64,000 bases of DNA from Sanguibacter hominis ATCC BAA-789 (GTDB lineage Bacteria; Actinomycetota; Actinomycetes; Actinomycetales; Cellulomonadaceae): NCBI RefSeq assembly GCF_012396185.1, contig NZ_JAAXOW010000004.1:62001-126000 (forward strand), read 5' to 3'. The notes under the pieces were generated by a model. The model had not been told where the DNA came from, searched no databases, and saw only the letters and a list, made by a program, of their open reading frames with translations. Below are positions 7,988 through 18,080 of the stretch, piece by piece (the stretch's first letter is position 1; every line of letters starts with the position of its first letter). Both the position numbers and the translations under genes were made by a program.

Positions 7988-8158
7988 TAGGTAGGGCCTC
8001 CCACGCGAGGTAGGGGTTCCGGTGCGAGGTAGGGCCCTGCAAGCCCCTACTTCGCGCGCAAGGCCCTACCTCAAGGGAAACTCCCGATGTCGCACGCAAC
8101 TGCCTACCTCGAGCGCAGCTCCCGACGTCGCACGCCCCCTGCCTCGCGGGAAGGGGCC
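7988..8158. repeat. Exact 19-bp phased array B (three forward, about six inverted units)
   Basis: Forward units start at 7988, 8007 and 8026 (taggtaggg, gaggtaggg, gaggtaggg). Inverted units follow in unbroken 19-bp phase at 8045, 8064, 8083, 8102 and 8121 (ccctacttc, ccctacctc, cccgatgtc, gcctacctc, cccgacgtc), with a decayed unit at about 8140. The inverted units alternate between ctacctc and gaYgtc cores. It fills most of the 342-bp gap between the acetyltransferase and the sarcosine-oxidase-like gene. Short open frames across it have no coding character. Confidence 0.85.
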
Positions 8159-8292
8159 TGGAGGAGCACGAGCCGGCGTGCGCGGAGCCGCGACGGCAGG
8201 TGGACCGCCCTGCCGACCGCGGCGGGCAGGTGGAACGATGCGGTGGTCGACGCCGTGCGGCGCCTGACACGTGCGCGTCCCGAGGAGCAAGA

Positions 8293-9513
8293 ATGAGCCA
8301 GCGAGTCCAGACGATCGTCGTCGGCGGGGGAGTGGTCGGGTCCGCGGCGGCCTGGGCGCTCGCGCGGCGCGGGGCCGACGTCGTCCTCCTGGAGCGTTTC
8401 GACGCGGGGCACGTGCGGGGTGCGTCGCACGGCGCGTCGCGCATCTACCGCACGACGTACACGGAGCCCGAGTATCTCGACCTCACGCTCGAGGCGCACG
8501 GCCTGTGGCGCGAGCTCGAGGCCGCGACGGGTCAGGACATCCTGACGATCACGGGCGGTGTCGCGTCGGGCGGGCCGTCGCTGCAGGGGCACCTCGCCGA
8601 CCTCGCGGCGGCTCTCGGTTCGCGAGGGGTGCCGCACGCGCTCGTGAGCGCGGCGGAGGCTTCCGAGCGTTGGCCTGGTCTCGCGTTCGAGGGGCAGGTC
8701 CTCGTCGAGCCTGAGACTGCGGGCCGCCTGCATGCGGACCGTGCGGTCGCCGCGTTCCAGGCCGACGCCGTCGCGCACGGTGCGCGTGTCGTCCACGGTC
8801 GCCGCGTGACGGCGATCGAGGACGTGCCCGGTGGCGTGCTGGTGCGCACGGAGCCGGAGCCGTTCGCGGCGTCGACGGACGACGACGTCGCCGAGCTCGT
8901 CGCGCAGCGCGTCGTCGTCGCGGCAGGGGCGTGGAGCACGGACCTCCTTGCTGACGTGCGCGACGGCGAGGCCCGGCGGCCGGAGCTCGCCGGGCTGGCA
9001 CGGCTCGTCGTGACGCAGGAGCAGCCGGCGCACTTCGCGCCGCGCGACCCGGCCGTGCCGTGGCCGTCGTTCACGCACGACCCGGGCGCCGACGTCGTCG
9101 GTCCGGGTAGGCGCTGGCCGTCGGGCGCGTACGGGCTCGAGACGCCGGGGGAGGGTGTCAAGGTCGGCTTCCACGCCGTCGGGCCTGTGGTGCACCCTGA
9201 CCGGCGGACGTTCCAGCCGGACGAACGTCAGCTCGCGCAGCTGCGCGACTACGTGGCGACCTGCGTCCCGGGTGTCGACCCGGACGCGTTCGCGGCGGTC
9301 TCGTGCACGTACACGACGACGCCGGACCACGACTTCGTGCTGGACCGCGTCGGGCGCGTGGTCGTCGCGGCAGGCTTCTCGGGGCACGGGTTCAAGTTCG
9401 CGCCCGCCCTCGGGCGTGTCCTCGCGGACCTCGCGGACGAGGCGTCGGCGCCGGACGCTCCGGCCCGTGCGCGCGCGGAGCGGTTCGCCCTCGCGCGGCT
9501 CACGGCGCGATGA
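8293..9513 (+). CDS. FAD-dependent amine oxidase, sarcosine oxidase/N-methyltryptophan oxidase family
   Basis: 406 residues of the monomeric sarcosine oxidase family, which oxidises N-methyl amino acids to formaldehyde, the amino acid and H2O2. An N-terminal Rossmann motif (VVGGGVVGSAAAWALARRG, about 7-25) is followed by GASHGASRIYRTTY. SCTYTTTPDHDF holds the Cys that binds FAD covalently in this family, and GFSGHGFKFAP is near the end. ATG 8293 has GAGGAG upstream. The true substrate (sarcosine, N-methyltryptophan or another secondary amine) cannot be decided. The stop overlaps the next ATG by 4 bp, so the transporter-like gene is co-translated. Confidence 0.88.
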   Translation: MSQRVQTIVVGGGVVGSAAAWALARRGADVVLLERFDAGHVRGASHGASRIYRTTYTEPEYLDLTLEAHGLWRELEAATGQDILTITGGVASGGPSLQGHLADLAAALGSRGVPHALVSAAEASERWPGLAFEGQVLVEPETAGRLHADRAVAAFQADAVAHGARVVHGRRVTAIEDVPGGVLVRTEPEPFAASTDDDVAELVAQRVVVAAGAWSTDLLADVRDGEARRPELAGLARLVVTQEQPAHFAPRDPAVPWPSFTHDPGADVVGPGRRWPSGAYGLETPGEGVKVGFHAVGPVVHPDRRTFQPDERQLAQLRDYVATCVPGVDPDAFAAVSCTYTTTPDHDFVLDRVGRVVVAAGFSGHGFKFAPALGRVLADLADEASAPDAPARARAERFALARLTAR

Positions 9514-10133
9514 CATCCCCGGACGCCGGACGTGTCGCCGCCCTGCGGCGCGCGGTCGCGCTCGTCGCGCTGCTCAACCTGGCGTACGCGGGCGTCGAGG
9601 GCGCGGTCGCGCTCTCGATCGGCTCCGTGTCGCTGTTCGCGGACGCGGTCGACTTCCTCGAGGACACCGCGATCAACGTGCTCGTGCTCGTGGCGCTCGG
9701 GTGGACGCTGCGACGGCAGGCGGTCGCGGGCAAGATCCTCGCGCTGCTCATCCTGGTGCCGGCGCTCGCGGCGGCCTGGCAGGCGTTCGCGAAGGCGGGG
9801 GCGCCGGAGCCGCCGGACCCGCTCGCGCTGGGGCTCACGGCGGGCGGCGCGGCGGTCGTCAACCTCGTGTGCGCGCTCGTCCTGGCGAGGTTCCGTGGCG
9901 CGGGCGGTTCGATGGTGACGGGCGCGTTCTTGTCGGCCCGGAACGACGTTCTGGTGAACGTCGCGATCATCGTCGTCGGGGTGCTGACCGCGCTGACGAC
10001 GTCGGGGTGGCCGGACATCGTGCTGGGCGTCGGGATCGTCGTGCTCAACGTGCGGGCCGCGCGTGAGGTGTGGGAGCTCGCTCATGAGGAGCACCTGGCC
10101 GCTCGTGCGCTCGCGGGCGAGGACCTTGACTGA
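9510..10133 (+). CDS. Cation diffusion facilitator-like membrane protein
   Basis: 207 residues with about six hydrophobic segments. SVSLFADAVDFLEDTAINVLV in the second segment and ARNDVLVNVAI in the fifth match positions where CDF transporters carry metal-binding Asp/Asn/His residues. The usual cytoplasmic C-terminal domain is missing, so it is a short member of the family. It probably exports a divalent metal, but the metal is unknown. The 4-bp overlap with the flavin oxidase gene suggests one operon. It ends just before a strong hairpin shared with the convergent reductase gene. Confidence 0.75.
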   Translation: MTSPDAGRVAALRRAVALVALLNLAYAGVEGAVALSIGSVSLFADAVDFLEDTAINVLVLVALGWTLRRQAVAGKILALLILVPALAAAWQAFAKAGAPEPPDPLALGLTAGGAAVVNLVCALVLARFRGAGGSMVTGAFLSARNDVLVNVAIIVVGVLTALTTSGWPDIVLGVGIVVLNVRAAREVWELAHEEHLAARALAGEDLD

Positions 10134-10145
10134 AGGACCGCAGGT

Positions 10146-10180
10146 CGCCCGGATGCACACGTGACGTGTGCATCCGGGCG
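10146..10180. terminator. Bidirectional hairpin between convergent genes
   Basis: A perfect 16-bp stem (10146-10161 with 10165-10180) closes on a TGA loop. It lies 13 bp after the CDF-like stop and 20 bp before the reductase stop, so it can end both transcripts. The inner sequence and following GCGATC resemble the hairpin at 20999. Confidence 0.85.
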
Positions 10181-10200
10181 ATCGGTGGTGAGCGGGTGAG

Positions 10201-10764
10201 CTAGACGACCGGCACGAGCGTCGCCTCGCGTGCGTCGACGGACAGGAAGGGCAGTGCGCGAGCGATGGCCTTGTCGATGCGTGCGGTCAGGCCCTCGCCG
10301 GTCACCTGGTAGTCGGTGAACTCGGAGTCGTGCCCATAGATCGTCACGGGCAGCGTGTCGGCCTGGAAGAAGCCGAACAGTGGTCGGAACTGGTGCTCGA
10401 GGGCGAGAGTGTGCCGCTCGGACCCGCCCGTCGCGACGAGCAGGACAGGCTTGCCGAGCAGCGCCGACGGCGGCAGGAGGTCGACGACGTGCTTGAACAG
10501 GCCCGTGTACGAGCCCTTGTAGATGGGGCTCGCGGCGACGAGCAGGTCGGCGCCGGCGATCGACTCGACGGCGCCCGCGACGGGGGAGCGCGGGTCGCCG
10601 TACGTGTCGCCGAAGAACGGCACGAGCTCGGCGACGTTCACCGTGCTCGCAGCGACGGTGACGTGCACGGCGAGCCGCGTGACGATCTCCTGACCGAGCG
10701 CGGCGGTCTTGGACGGGAAGGACGGGCTGCCGTTGAGGACGACGACGTTCACGGGGGTGGTCAT
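10201..10764 (-). CDS. ssuE: NAD(P)H-dependent FMN reductase (SsuE/MsuE-like)
   Basis: 187 residues of flavodoxin-like fold. The phosphate-binding LNGSPSFPSKT lies near the N-terminus, and SPIYKGSYTGLFKHVVD is diagnostic of the SsuE/MsuE group. It supplies reduced FMN to a two-component monooxygenase, here presumably the flavin monooxygenase at 12530-13900. It is the last gene of a minus-strand organosulfur operon, 25 bp after the permease stop, with GGAG just before its ATG. The symbol rests on family and context. Confidence 0.85.
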   Translation of the reverse strand: MTTPVNVVVLNGSPSFPSKTAALGQEIVTRLAVHVTVAASTVNVAELVPFFGDTYGDPRSPVAGAVESIAGADLLVAASPIYKGSYTGLFKHVVDLLPPSALLGKPVLLVATGGSERHTLALEHQFRPLFGFFQADTLPVTIYGHDSEFTDYQVTGEGLTARIDKAIARALPFLSVDAREATLVPVV

Positions 10765-10789
10765 GGTGGTCTCCGAGGAAGAAGGGGTG

Positions 10790-11641
10790 TCAGGCGGTGC
10801 GCCAGCGCGACAGGCGTCGCTCGATCGTGAGGAGCACGCCGTTGATGGCGAGCCCGGTCAGGGCGATGACGATGATCCCGGCGTACATCTCAGGGATCTG
10901 GAAGTTGTACTGCGTGTAGGTGATGAGGAACCCGAGCCCCGCCTTGGCGCCGATCATCTCGGCGGCGATGAGCACGAGGATCGATGCCGATCCCGCCATG
11001 CGTACGCCCGTGAAGATCGTCGGGACGGCCGCAGGCAGCACGACGTGCCAGAACAGGGGCACGGGCGGCAGCCCGAGCGAGCGCGCCGACTTCACCAGGA
11101 GCGGGTCGACCGTGCGCACCCCGGAGATCGTGGTCAGCAGGATCGGGAACGAGCATGCGTAGACGACGAGCGCGATCTTGGAGGTCTCGCCGATGCCCAG
11201 GATCAGGATGAAGACGGGCAGCAGCGCGAGGGCGGCGGTGTTGCGGAACAGCTCGAGGATGGGCGTGAGGAGCTCCGCGACCGGCCGGTACCAGCCGATG
11301 GCGATGCCGACGGGGATCGACGTCGCGAGCGCGATGCCGAATCCGACGCCTGCGCGGCCGAGGCTCGCGGTGACGTGCTTGGTCAGCTCTCCGCTGGTCG
11401 CGAGCTCGCCGAACGCCGCGAGCACCGTGGACAGCGACGGCAGGAAGACGGGGTCGACGAGGCCGACGCGCGGCGCGACCTCCCACAGGCTGAGGAAGGC
11501 GAGGATCGCGGCGGAGGATCGCGCAGCCCGCAGCGCGCCGCCTGAGAGGCGTTGGCGCAGCGGTGGGCGGACGGCCTCTGCGGTGAGGACCTGACGGCGT
11601 CCGAGCGTGGGCGGGTCAGCGAAGGCGACGGTGTCAGACAT
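10790..11641 (-). CDS. ssuC: ABC transporter permease, sulfonate/taurine type
   Basis: 283 residues, six predicted membrane segments, and the permease cytoplasmic loop [21 protein letters not shown]. The sequence pattern ([21 protein letters not shown], then [22 protein letters not shown]) is typical of the SsuC/TauC/NitT branch, which imports sulfonates, taurine or related compounds. ATG 11641 overlaps the end of the ATPase gene by 8 bp, so translation is coupled. About 35 N-terminal residues precede the first membrane segment. Substrate is inferred from the operon. Confidence 0.88.
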   Translation of the reverse strand: MSDTVAFADPPTLGRRQVLTAEAVRPPLRQRLSGGALRAARSSAAILAFLSLWEVAPRVGLVDPVFLPSLSTVLAAFGELATSGELTKHVTASLGRAGVGFGIALATSIPVGIAIGWYRPVAELLTPILELFRNTAALALLPVFILILGIGETSKIALVVYACSFPILLTTISGVRTVDPLLVKSARSLGLPPVPLFWHVVLPAAVPTIFTGVRMAGSASILVLIAAEMIGAKAGLGFLITYTQYNFQIPEMYAGIIVIALTGLAINGVLLTIERRLSRWRTA

Positions 11642-12533
11642 GGCTCGGCTCCAGGGTGTGGGCGGGGTGGTCGGCGGCGTGCAGGCGCGTCCAGATGTCA
11701 TGACGCAGCGCACCGAACTCGGCGGTCGACCGCACGTCCTCGGTCGCGTCGACGTCGAGGTCGACGTCGAGCACGGAGTGCAGCCGGCCCGGCCGCGGCG
11801 TCATCACGGCGACGCGCTGACCGAGGTACACGGCTTCGTCGATGCCGTGGGTGATGAACACGATGGTCTTGCCGGTGGCGCGCCAGATGCGCAGGAGCTC
11901 GTCCTGGAGCGTCTCGCGAGTCTGCGCGTCGAGCGCCGCGAACGGCTCGTCCATGAGCAGCACCTCGGGGTCGAACGCGAGCGATCGTGCGATCGCGACG
12001 CGCTGCTTCATGCCGCCCGAGAGCTCGTGCGGGTAGCGGTCCTCGAAGCCGGTGAGGCCGACGAGGTCGAGGTGCTCCCGGGCGATGGCGGACCGGCGCG
12101 CCCGCGGCACCCCCTTGGCGGCGAGCCCGAACTCGACGTTCGAGCGAGCGGTGCGCCACGGCAGCAGCGCGTACTGCTGGAACACGACGCCACGGTCGAG
12201 GCCGGGGCCGGTGATCTCGTGGCCGTCGAGCAGGATGCGGCCCGACGTCGGACTGGTGAGCCCGCCGAGCAGGTCCAGGAGCGTGGACTTGCCGCAGCCG
12301 GACGGTCCGACGACGGCCAAGAACTCGCCGTCGGCGACGTCGAGGGTGAAGTCGTCGAGCGCGACGAACCGTTGACGGGCGCCGCGACGTCCTCGGCCGC
12401 GGTCGCGGACCGTGAACTCCTTGCGGACGTGCTCGAAGCGCAGGCGAGGCGGACGGGTGCTGTCGGCGGGCGCGACCCGCTCCTCGACGCGCGCGCCGTC
12501 CAGGCGGCGGCCGCCGGTGAGGGTGGCCGTCAC
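11634..12533 (-). CDS. ssuB: ABC transporter ATP-binding protein, sulfonate/taurine type
   Basis: 299 residues. The nucleotide-binding domain has Walker [11 protein letters not shown]-loop [10 protein letters not shown], signature LSGGMKQR, Walker B VLLMDEP and the H-loop in [13 protein letters not shown] and the HGIDEA end are usual in SsuB/TauB ATPases. The GTG start at 12533 overlaps the monooxygenase stop (GTGA). Upstream in-frame codons are shadows of the monooxygenase gene. It energises uptake through the SsuC-like permease. The N-terminal 35 residues are poorly conserved. Confidence 0.88.
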   Translation of the reverse strand: MTATLTGGRRLDGARVEERVAPADSTRPPRLRFEHVRKEFTVRDRGRGRRGARQRFVALDDFTLDVADGEFLAVVGPSGCGKSTLLDLLGGLTSPTSGRILLDGHEITGPGLDRGVVFQQYALLPWRTARSNVEFGLAAKGVPRARRSAIAREHLDLVGLTGFEDRYPHELSGGMKQRVAIARSLAFDPEVLLMDEPFAALDAQTRETLQDELLRIWRATGKTIVFITHGIDEAVYLGQRVAVMTPRPGRLHSVLDVDLDVDATEDVRSTAEFGALRHDIWTRLHAADHPAHTLEPSHV

Positions 12534-13900
12534 GCGATCGCCTCGGCGAGGGAGCCCGCGCGAGTGCCGACGAACTGGTTGGACGGACGCTCGAGCCCGA
12601 GGTTCTCGCGCAGGGTGCGGCCCTCGTACTCGGTGCGGAAGAGGCCGCGCTGCTGCAGGATCGGCACGACGTGGTCGACAAACGCCTCGAAGCCGCCCGG
12701 GTGGAACGGCGGCATGATGTTGAAGCCGTCCGCCGCGCCGCGCGCGAACCACTCCTCGATCGAGTCGGCGATCTGGTCCGGCGTGCCCGTCAGGACGCGG
12801 TGGCCCCGGGCGCCGGCGAGGCGGTGCAGCAGCCCGCGCAGTGTCGGGCGCTCACGCTCGACGATTCCCGCGACGACCTGGAAGCGGGAACGGTTGTTGT
12901 CGGTGACGTCGCCCGCGTCCGCGAACAGCTCGAGCGGCACAGGCCGGTCAAGGTCGTCCTCGCCGAGAGTCACGCCGACCAGAGCCGAGAGCTGGCGCAG
13001 CCCGTACGCGGGGACGGTCAGCTCGTTGAGCTCTTGCTCGAGGTCGTGGGCCTCGGCTGCCGTCGAGCCGATGAACGGGCTCAGCCCGGGGAGGATGACG
13101 ACGTCCTGCGGACGACGCCCCGCCGAGACCGCACCCGACTTGATGTCGGCGTAGAAGGCCTGCGCGTCCTCGATGCGCTGGTGGGCGGTGAAGATCGCCT
13201 CGGCCCATCGGGCGGCGAACGCTCGCCCTTCGTTCGAGGAGCCCGCCTGCACCAGCACGGGGTAGCCCTGCGGTGGGCGAGGCGCGCTGAACGCGCCGCC
13301 GACCGAGAGGTGCTCCCCGGCCAGCTCTGCGCGGTGGATCTTTGCCGGGTCCGCGTAGCGGCCCGAGGCCCGGTCGGCGATGATCGCGTCGTCCTCCCAC
13401 GAATCCCACAGGCGCGTCGTCGCCTGCAGGAACTCCTCGGCGCGGGCGTACCGCTGCGCGGGGTCGGGGAAGGGGGCGCCCCCGAAGTTCTCGGCGGCCG
13501 CCGCGCTCGCCGTCGTGACGATGTTCCAGCCCGCGCGTCCGCCGGACAGGTGGTCGAGCGACGCGAACAGACGGGCGAGGTTGTACGGCTCGTAGTACGT
13601 CGTCGACGCGGTCGCGACGAGACCGATGCGCTCGGTCACCGCCGCGATCGACGCGAGCGTGGTGATCGGTTCGAGGTGGCCCGCGGGGCCGTGCTCGACC
13701 TGCGGGGTGAGCGCGGGGATGTCCGCGAAGAAGACGGCGTCGAACTTGGCGGCCTCGGCGCGCTGGGCGAGGTCGTGGAAGTGCTTCGCCGTGTAGATGT
13801 TCTCGACCGGTGAGCCGGGGTGGCGCCACGACGCCTCGTGGTGGCCGGTCGCGGTGATGAACAGGTTGAGGTGGAGCTGGCGGTTCGGTCGTGCGGACAT
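12530..13900 (-). CDS. LLM-class flavin-dependent monooxygenase (NtaA/SnaA/DszA family)
   Basis: 456 residues of the bacterial-luciferase-like fold. Landmarks are [18 protein letters not shown] at the N-terminus, [47 protein letters not shown] and [20 protein letters not shown] at the C-terminus, all characteristic of NtaA/SnaA/DszA enzymes. These use reduced FMN and O2 to break C-N or C-S bonds. With an SsuE-like reductase and a sulfonate-type ABC importer, desulfurisation of an organosulfur compound (sulfone, sulfonate or thioether) is the best guess. ATG 13900 has an AGGAGG four bases upstream. Confidence 0.85.
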   Translation of the reverse strand: MSARPNRQLHLNLFITATGHHEASWRHPGSPVENIYTAKHFHDLAQRAEAAKFDAVFFADIPALTPQVEHGPAGHLEPITTLASIAAVTERIGLVATASTTYYEPYNLARLFASLDHLSGGRAGWNIVTTASAAAAENFGGAPFPDPAQRYARAEEFLQATTRLWDSWEDDAIIADRASGRYADPAKIHRAELAGEHLSVGGAFSAPRPPQGYPVLVQAGSSNEGRAFAARWAEAIFTAHQRIEDAQAFYADIKSGAVSAGRRPQDVVILPGLSPFIGSTAAEAHDLEQELNELTVPAYGLRQLSALVGVTLGEDDLDRPVPLELFADAGDVTDNNRSRFQVVAGIVERERPTLRGLLHRLAGARGHRVLTGTPDQIADSIEEWFARGAADGFNIMPPFHPGGFEAFVDHVVPILQQRGLFRTEYEGRTLRENLGLERPSNQFVGTRAGSLAEAIA

Positions 13901-13950
13901 GGTTCCTCCTGGGGCGGGTGGGCTGGTGGGCGATGCTGTGGTGGCTCGGT

Positions 13951-15021
13951 TCAGGAGACGGGCTTGCCGTCGGGTCCTGCGTCCGGCGGGTAGGTGCCGT
14001 TCGCGTACGGGTTGAGGTCGTTCGTGACGACGTCGGCTGGCGTGATCCCCGGCTCGATCTGGCCGTCCTGGACGAGCCAGTCGATCCACAGGCTGATCTC
14101 GGTGTCGGCGACGACGCCGCCGACGCCTGCGACGGAGCTGGACTTGTAGAACGCGACGAGGTCGGTGTTCTCGCCGCGGGCGCGTTCCGTGATGATCGAG
14201 GTGTACCGCTCGCGCACCTGCTCGGGCGGGGTCACCTGGGCCCAGCGGATGGCGCGGGCGGTGCCCTGGACGAAGTCAGCGGCGGCGTCGGGGTTCTTCT
14301 CGATGAGCGCGCTCGGCAGGACGTAGCTGCCGTAGGAGAGCTCGCCGAAGAGGTCGACCTCGGAGAACAGCTTGCGGAGGCCTCCGCGCTCGAGGGCGAG
14401 GTCCTGCAGCGGGCCGCTGAGGCCTGCGGCGTCGATCTGTCCCTCGCGGAGCGTCTGCTCGGCGTTGACGGGCGGGACGACGGTCAGCTCGACCTGGGCG
14501 ATCTCCTCGGGTGTGAGGCCCTCCTGCTTGAGCCAGCTCCGGTCGACGGCCTCGGCCTGGGCGCCGAGGGTGTTGACGGCGACCTTCTTGCCGATGAGGT
14601 CGCGTGCGCTCGTGATCGGGCTGTCCTCGAGGACGTAGACGCCGCCGTTCGTGAGCTCGTCGGAGCCGTACGACGCGAGGACGGCCTTGATCGGCGCGCC
14701 CGAGTCGATGAGCTTGATGATGGCGCCGTTGAAGGCGTTGCCGATGTCGGCCTGTCCGGTCGCGACGGCCTGGATCGAGGCGGGCCCGCCGGTGACGTCG
14801 CCGATCCACTCGAGGCTGACCTTCTCGTAGTAGCCGAGGTCCTCGGCGAGCTCGGGGAACGTGACCTGGCCGACGGAGCCCTGGAAGCGGAGGACGGTCT
14901 TGCCGTCTGCGATGGCGGGGCCTGCCTGGGCGGTGCCGCACGCGGAGAGAGCGGCGGGCAGGACGAGCGCCACGGCCAGCGCGGCGGCGGCGCGGTGGCG
15001 GGGACGGGTGGGTGCGGTCAT
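13951..15021 (-). CDS. ssuA: ABC transporter substrate-binding lipoprotein, sulfonate/nitrate type
   Basis: 356 residues with a lipoprotein signal: basic start, hydrophobic core, lipobox LSAC with Cys 28 as the lipid anchor. The mature part is a type II binding fold of the SsuA/TauA/NMT1 group (ATGQADIGNAFNGAIIKLIDSG, GKKVAVNTLGAQAEAVDRSWL). It should capture the sulfur compound at the cell surface and pass it to the SsuCB-like importer. ATG 15021 has AGGAGCC upstream. As the first gene of the operon it lies behind the motif at 15075. Ligand unknown. Confidence 0.85.
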   Translation of the reverse strand: MTAPTRPRHRAAAALAVALVLPAALSACGTAQAGPAIADGKTVLRFQGSVGQVTFPELAEDLGYYEKVSLEWIGDVTGGPASIQAVATGQADIGNAFNGAIIKLIDSGAPIKAVLASYGSDELTNGGVYVLEDSPITSARDLIGKKVAVNTLGAQAEAVDRSWLKQEGLTPEEIAQVELTVVPPVNAEQTLREGQIDAAGLSGPLQDLALERGGLRKLFSEVDLFGELSYGSYVLPSALIEKNPDAAADFVQGTARAIRWAQVTPPEQVRERYTSIITERARGENTDLVAFYKSSSVAGVGGVVADTEISLWIDWLVQDGQIEPGITPADVVTNDLNPYANGTYPPDAGPDGKPVS

Positions 15022-15074
15022 GGTGGGGCTCCTGGTCGAGTGGTGGGGGTGTGCGAGGGCAGCACCGGGCGCTT

Positions 15075-15098
15075 CTGGACCGTTACGGTCGAGAATTG
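15075..15098 (-). promoter_or_regulatory. Candidate sulfur-responsive motif upstream of the ssu-like operon
   Basis: Plus-strand ctggaccgttacg (15075-15087) followed by cgagaat differs at only two of 13 positions from ctggaacgtaacg (24870-24882) upstream of the sulfate transport operon, which is also followed by a cgaga...aat stretch. Both precede a sulfur-compound binding lipoprotein gene on the minus strand. Either an operator or a promoter element; the binding protein is unknown. Confidence 0.4.
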
Positions 15099-15174
15099 TG
15101 GTGTGGCGGTCCCTGGAGGGGACGGCGACGCCGCGTCGCCCGGCGTCGGGCCGGGGGCTAGCGGGTCGTGGCGA

Positions 15175-15289
15175 CCGAGGGGCCAGTGCCCCTCGGACAG
15201 TCACGTCGGGGCGAAGGGGGCGTGATGTTGTTCACGCGGCGGCTCGCGGCTCGCGGTGTGCGCCTCTGGTGCACGGTTCGCCCCCTTCG
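15175..15289. other. Structured sequence in the 503-bp gap between the ssu-like operon and gdhA
   Basis: The gap 15022-15525 has no convincing gene. It contains a perfect 9-bp stem with a 4-nt loop (15175-15183 with 15188-15196). It also holds a perfect 11-bp inverted repeat, cgaagggggcg at 15212-15222 with cgcccccttcg at 15279-15289, enclosing 56 bases. Both could form in RNA of either strand. I recognise no known riboswitch. The divergent promoters must also lie in this gap. Confidence 0.45.
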
Positions 15290-15387
15290 TCTCGCGCTCA
15301 CGGGTCGCGGTGCTGCGACCTCCTGCAACAGTGATACGCGCTTGTCGAGCGATCCGATCCACTTAGGACAAAGGTCTCACATCCTGA

Positions 15388-16863
<1,476 letters not shown>

Positions 16864-16876
16864 CCGGTCACCACCT

Positions 16877-16900
16877 CCTCACGCGGCACGCCGCGTGAGG
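16877..16900 (+). terminator. Rho-independent terminator of gdhA
   Basis: A perfect 10-bp stem (16877-16886 with 16891-16900) with a 4-nt loop is followed by TTGTGT, 13 bp after the gdhA stop. Confidence 0.8.
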
Positions 16901-16935
16901 TTGTGTCGCCCCCTCACCCGGGAGCGCGGCGCACC

Positions 16936-16970
16936 AGCGGGCGGGCTCCTCATGAGGGGGCCCGCCCGCT
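16936..16970. terminator. Second hairpin after gdhA
   Basis: A perfect 11-bp G+C stem (16936-16946 with 16960-16970) encloses a further cctcatgagg palindrome. It lies between gdhA and the cellulase gene and probably isolates them. Confidence 0.65.
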
Positions 16971-17025
16971 GTCATGCCGCCGCGCTCGCCCTACCCGCCC
17001 GGCGGATCCGCGCTACGTTCGTCTC

Positions 17026-18069
17026 ATGCCTCGCACCGCCCGACGCCGCCGCACCTCCGTCGCCCTCGCCCTGGCCCTGGTCCTCGCCGTCCCCGGCGCG
17101 ACGGCCGCCGCCGGGACGGACCGCCTGCCCTCGACGCCCGACACCGCGGCTGCCGCAGGCGCTCACGTGTCCGTCGCGCGCGGCGTCGCGACCGCGACGA
17201 AGGCACGCAAGCTCTACGTCGACAAGGACAGCCAGGCCGAGACGGCCCGCAGGGCGGCCGTGAGTGCGGGCCGGACGAGCGAGGCGAAGAAGCTCAAGGT
17301 CATCTCCAGCACCGCCCAGGCGAAGTGGTTCGGCACCTGGAACCCGACGTCGACGGTCCGCAAGGACGTACGGACCTACACTCGCAAGGCGAGCAAGGCC
17401 AAGGCCGTGCCGCAGCTCGTCCTCTACGCGATCCCCGACCGCGACTGCGGCGGCTACTCGTCCGGCGGGTTCGACGCCGCGACGTACAAGCGATGGGTCC
17501 GCGAGGTGTCTGCCGGCCTGCGAGGCAGCAAGGCGATCGTCGTGCTCGAGCCCGACGCGCTCGGCCTCGACTGCGCCGGCGCCACGCGCGCCACGCTGCT
17601 CAGGTACGCCGTCGGCAAGCTCTCCGCCGCGGGCGCCCTCGTCTACATCGACGCGGGCCACTCGAACTGGCGCACGCCTGCGGACATGGCCAAGCGGCTC
17701 AAGGCGGCCGGTGTCGCGAAGGCGCGCGGCTTCGCGACGAACGTCTCGAACTTCCAGTCGACCAAGAAGGAGCGTGCGTACGCCGCGAAGGTGTCGAAGG
17801 CGCTCGGCAAGCTCGGGGTGAAGGCCAAGAACCGGCACTACGTGATCGACACCGCGCGCAACGGTCGGGCGACCGCGGGCGACCAGTGGTGCAACCCGCC
17901 CGGGCAGGGGCTCGGCGTGAAGCCCCGCTGGGTCGGGGGCTCGCGGCTCGACGCCTACCTGTGGGTCAAGCGCCCGGGCGAGAGCGACGGCACCTGCAAC
18001 GGTGGTCCCGCCGCCGGTACCTGGTGGACCGAGTACGCGCTTGGACTCGTGGACCGGAGAGCGCGTTGA
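17026..18069 (+). CDS. Secreted glycoside hydrolase family 6 cellulase
   Basis: 347 residues. A signal peptide (basic MPRTARRRR, hydrophobic core, AAAG end near residue 30) directs export. The GH6 catalytic domain shows YAIPDRDCGGYSSGG, VVLEPDALGLDC (acid/base Asp region), YIDAGHSNWRTP, GFATNVSNFQ, QWCNPPGQGLG and DAYLWVKRPGESDG, all in order. It cleaves beta-1,4-glucan with inversion; open-cleft endo- versus tunnel exo-activity cannot be settled by eye. No carbohydrate-binding module or linker is present, so it is a compact enzyme. TACGTT ends six bases before ATG 17026, fitting a leaderless start. An upstream frame extension is not real. Confidence 0.93.
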   Translation: MPRTARRRRTSVALALALVLAVPGATAAAGTDRLPSTPDTAAAAGAHVSVARGVATATKARKLYVDKDSQAETARRAAVSAGRTSEAKKLKVISSTAQAKWFGTWNPTSTVRKDVRTYTRKASKAKAVPQLVLYAIPDRDCGGYSSGGFDAATYKRWVREVSAGLRGSKAIVVLEPDALGLDCAGATRATLLRYAVGKLSAAGALVYIDAGHSNWRTPADMAKRLKAAGVAKARGFATNVSNFQSTKKERAYAAKVSKALGKLGVKAKNRHYVIDTARNGRATAGDQWCNPPGQGLGVKPRWVGGSRLDAYLWVKRPGESDGTCNGGPAAGTWWTEYALGLVDRRAR

Positions 18070-18080
18070 CGCGTCACACG

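Noticed and set aside
6199-8158. CRISPR array
   Set aside because: Units are 19 bp including spacer, change orientation in the middle, have no constant-length unique spacers, and no cas genes are present. No other CRISPR-like repeat was seen in the window.
8022-8296. Short open frames across the 19-bp array, both strands
   Set aside because: They translate the repeat in several frames, with no ribosome site or protein-like character.
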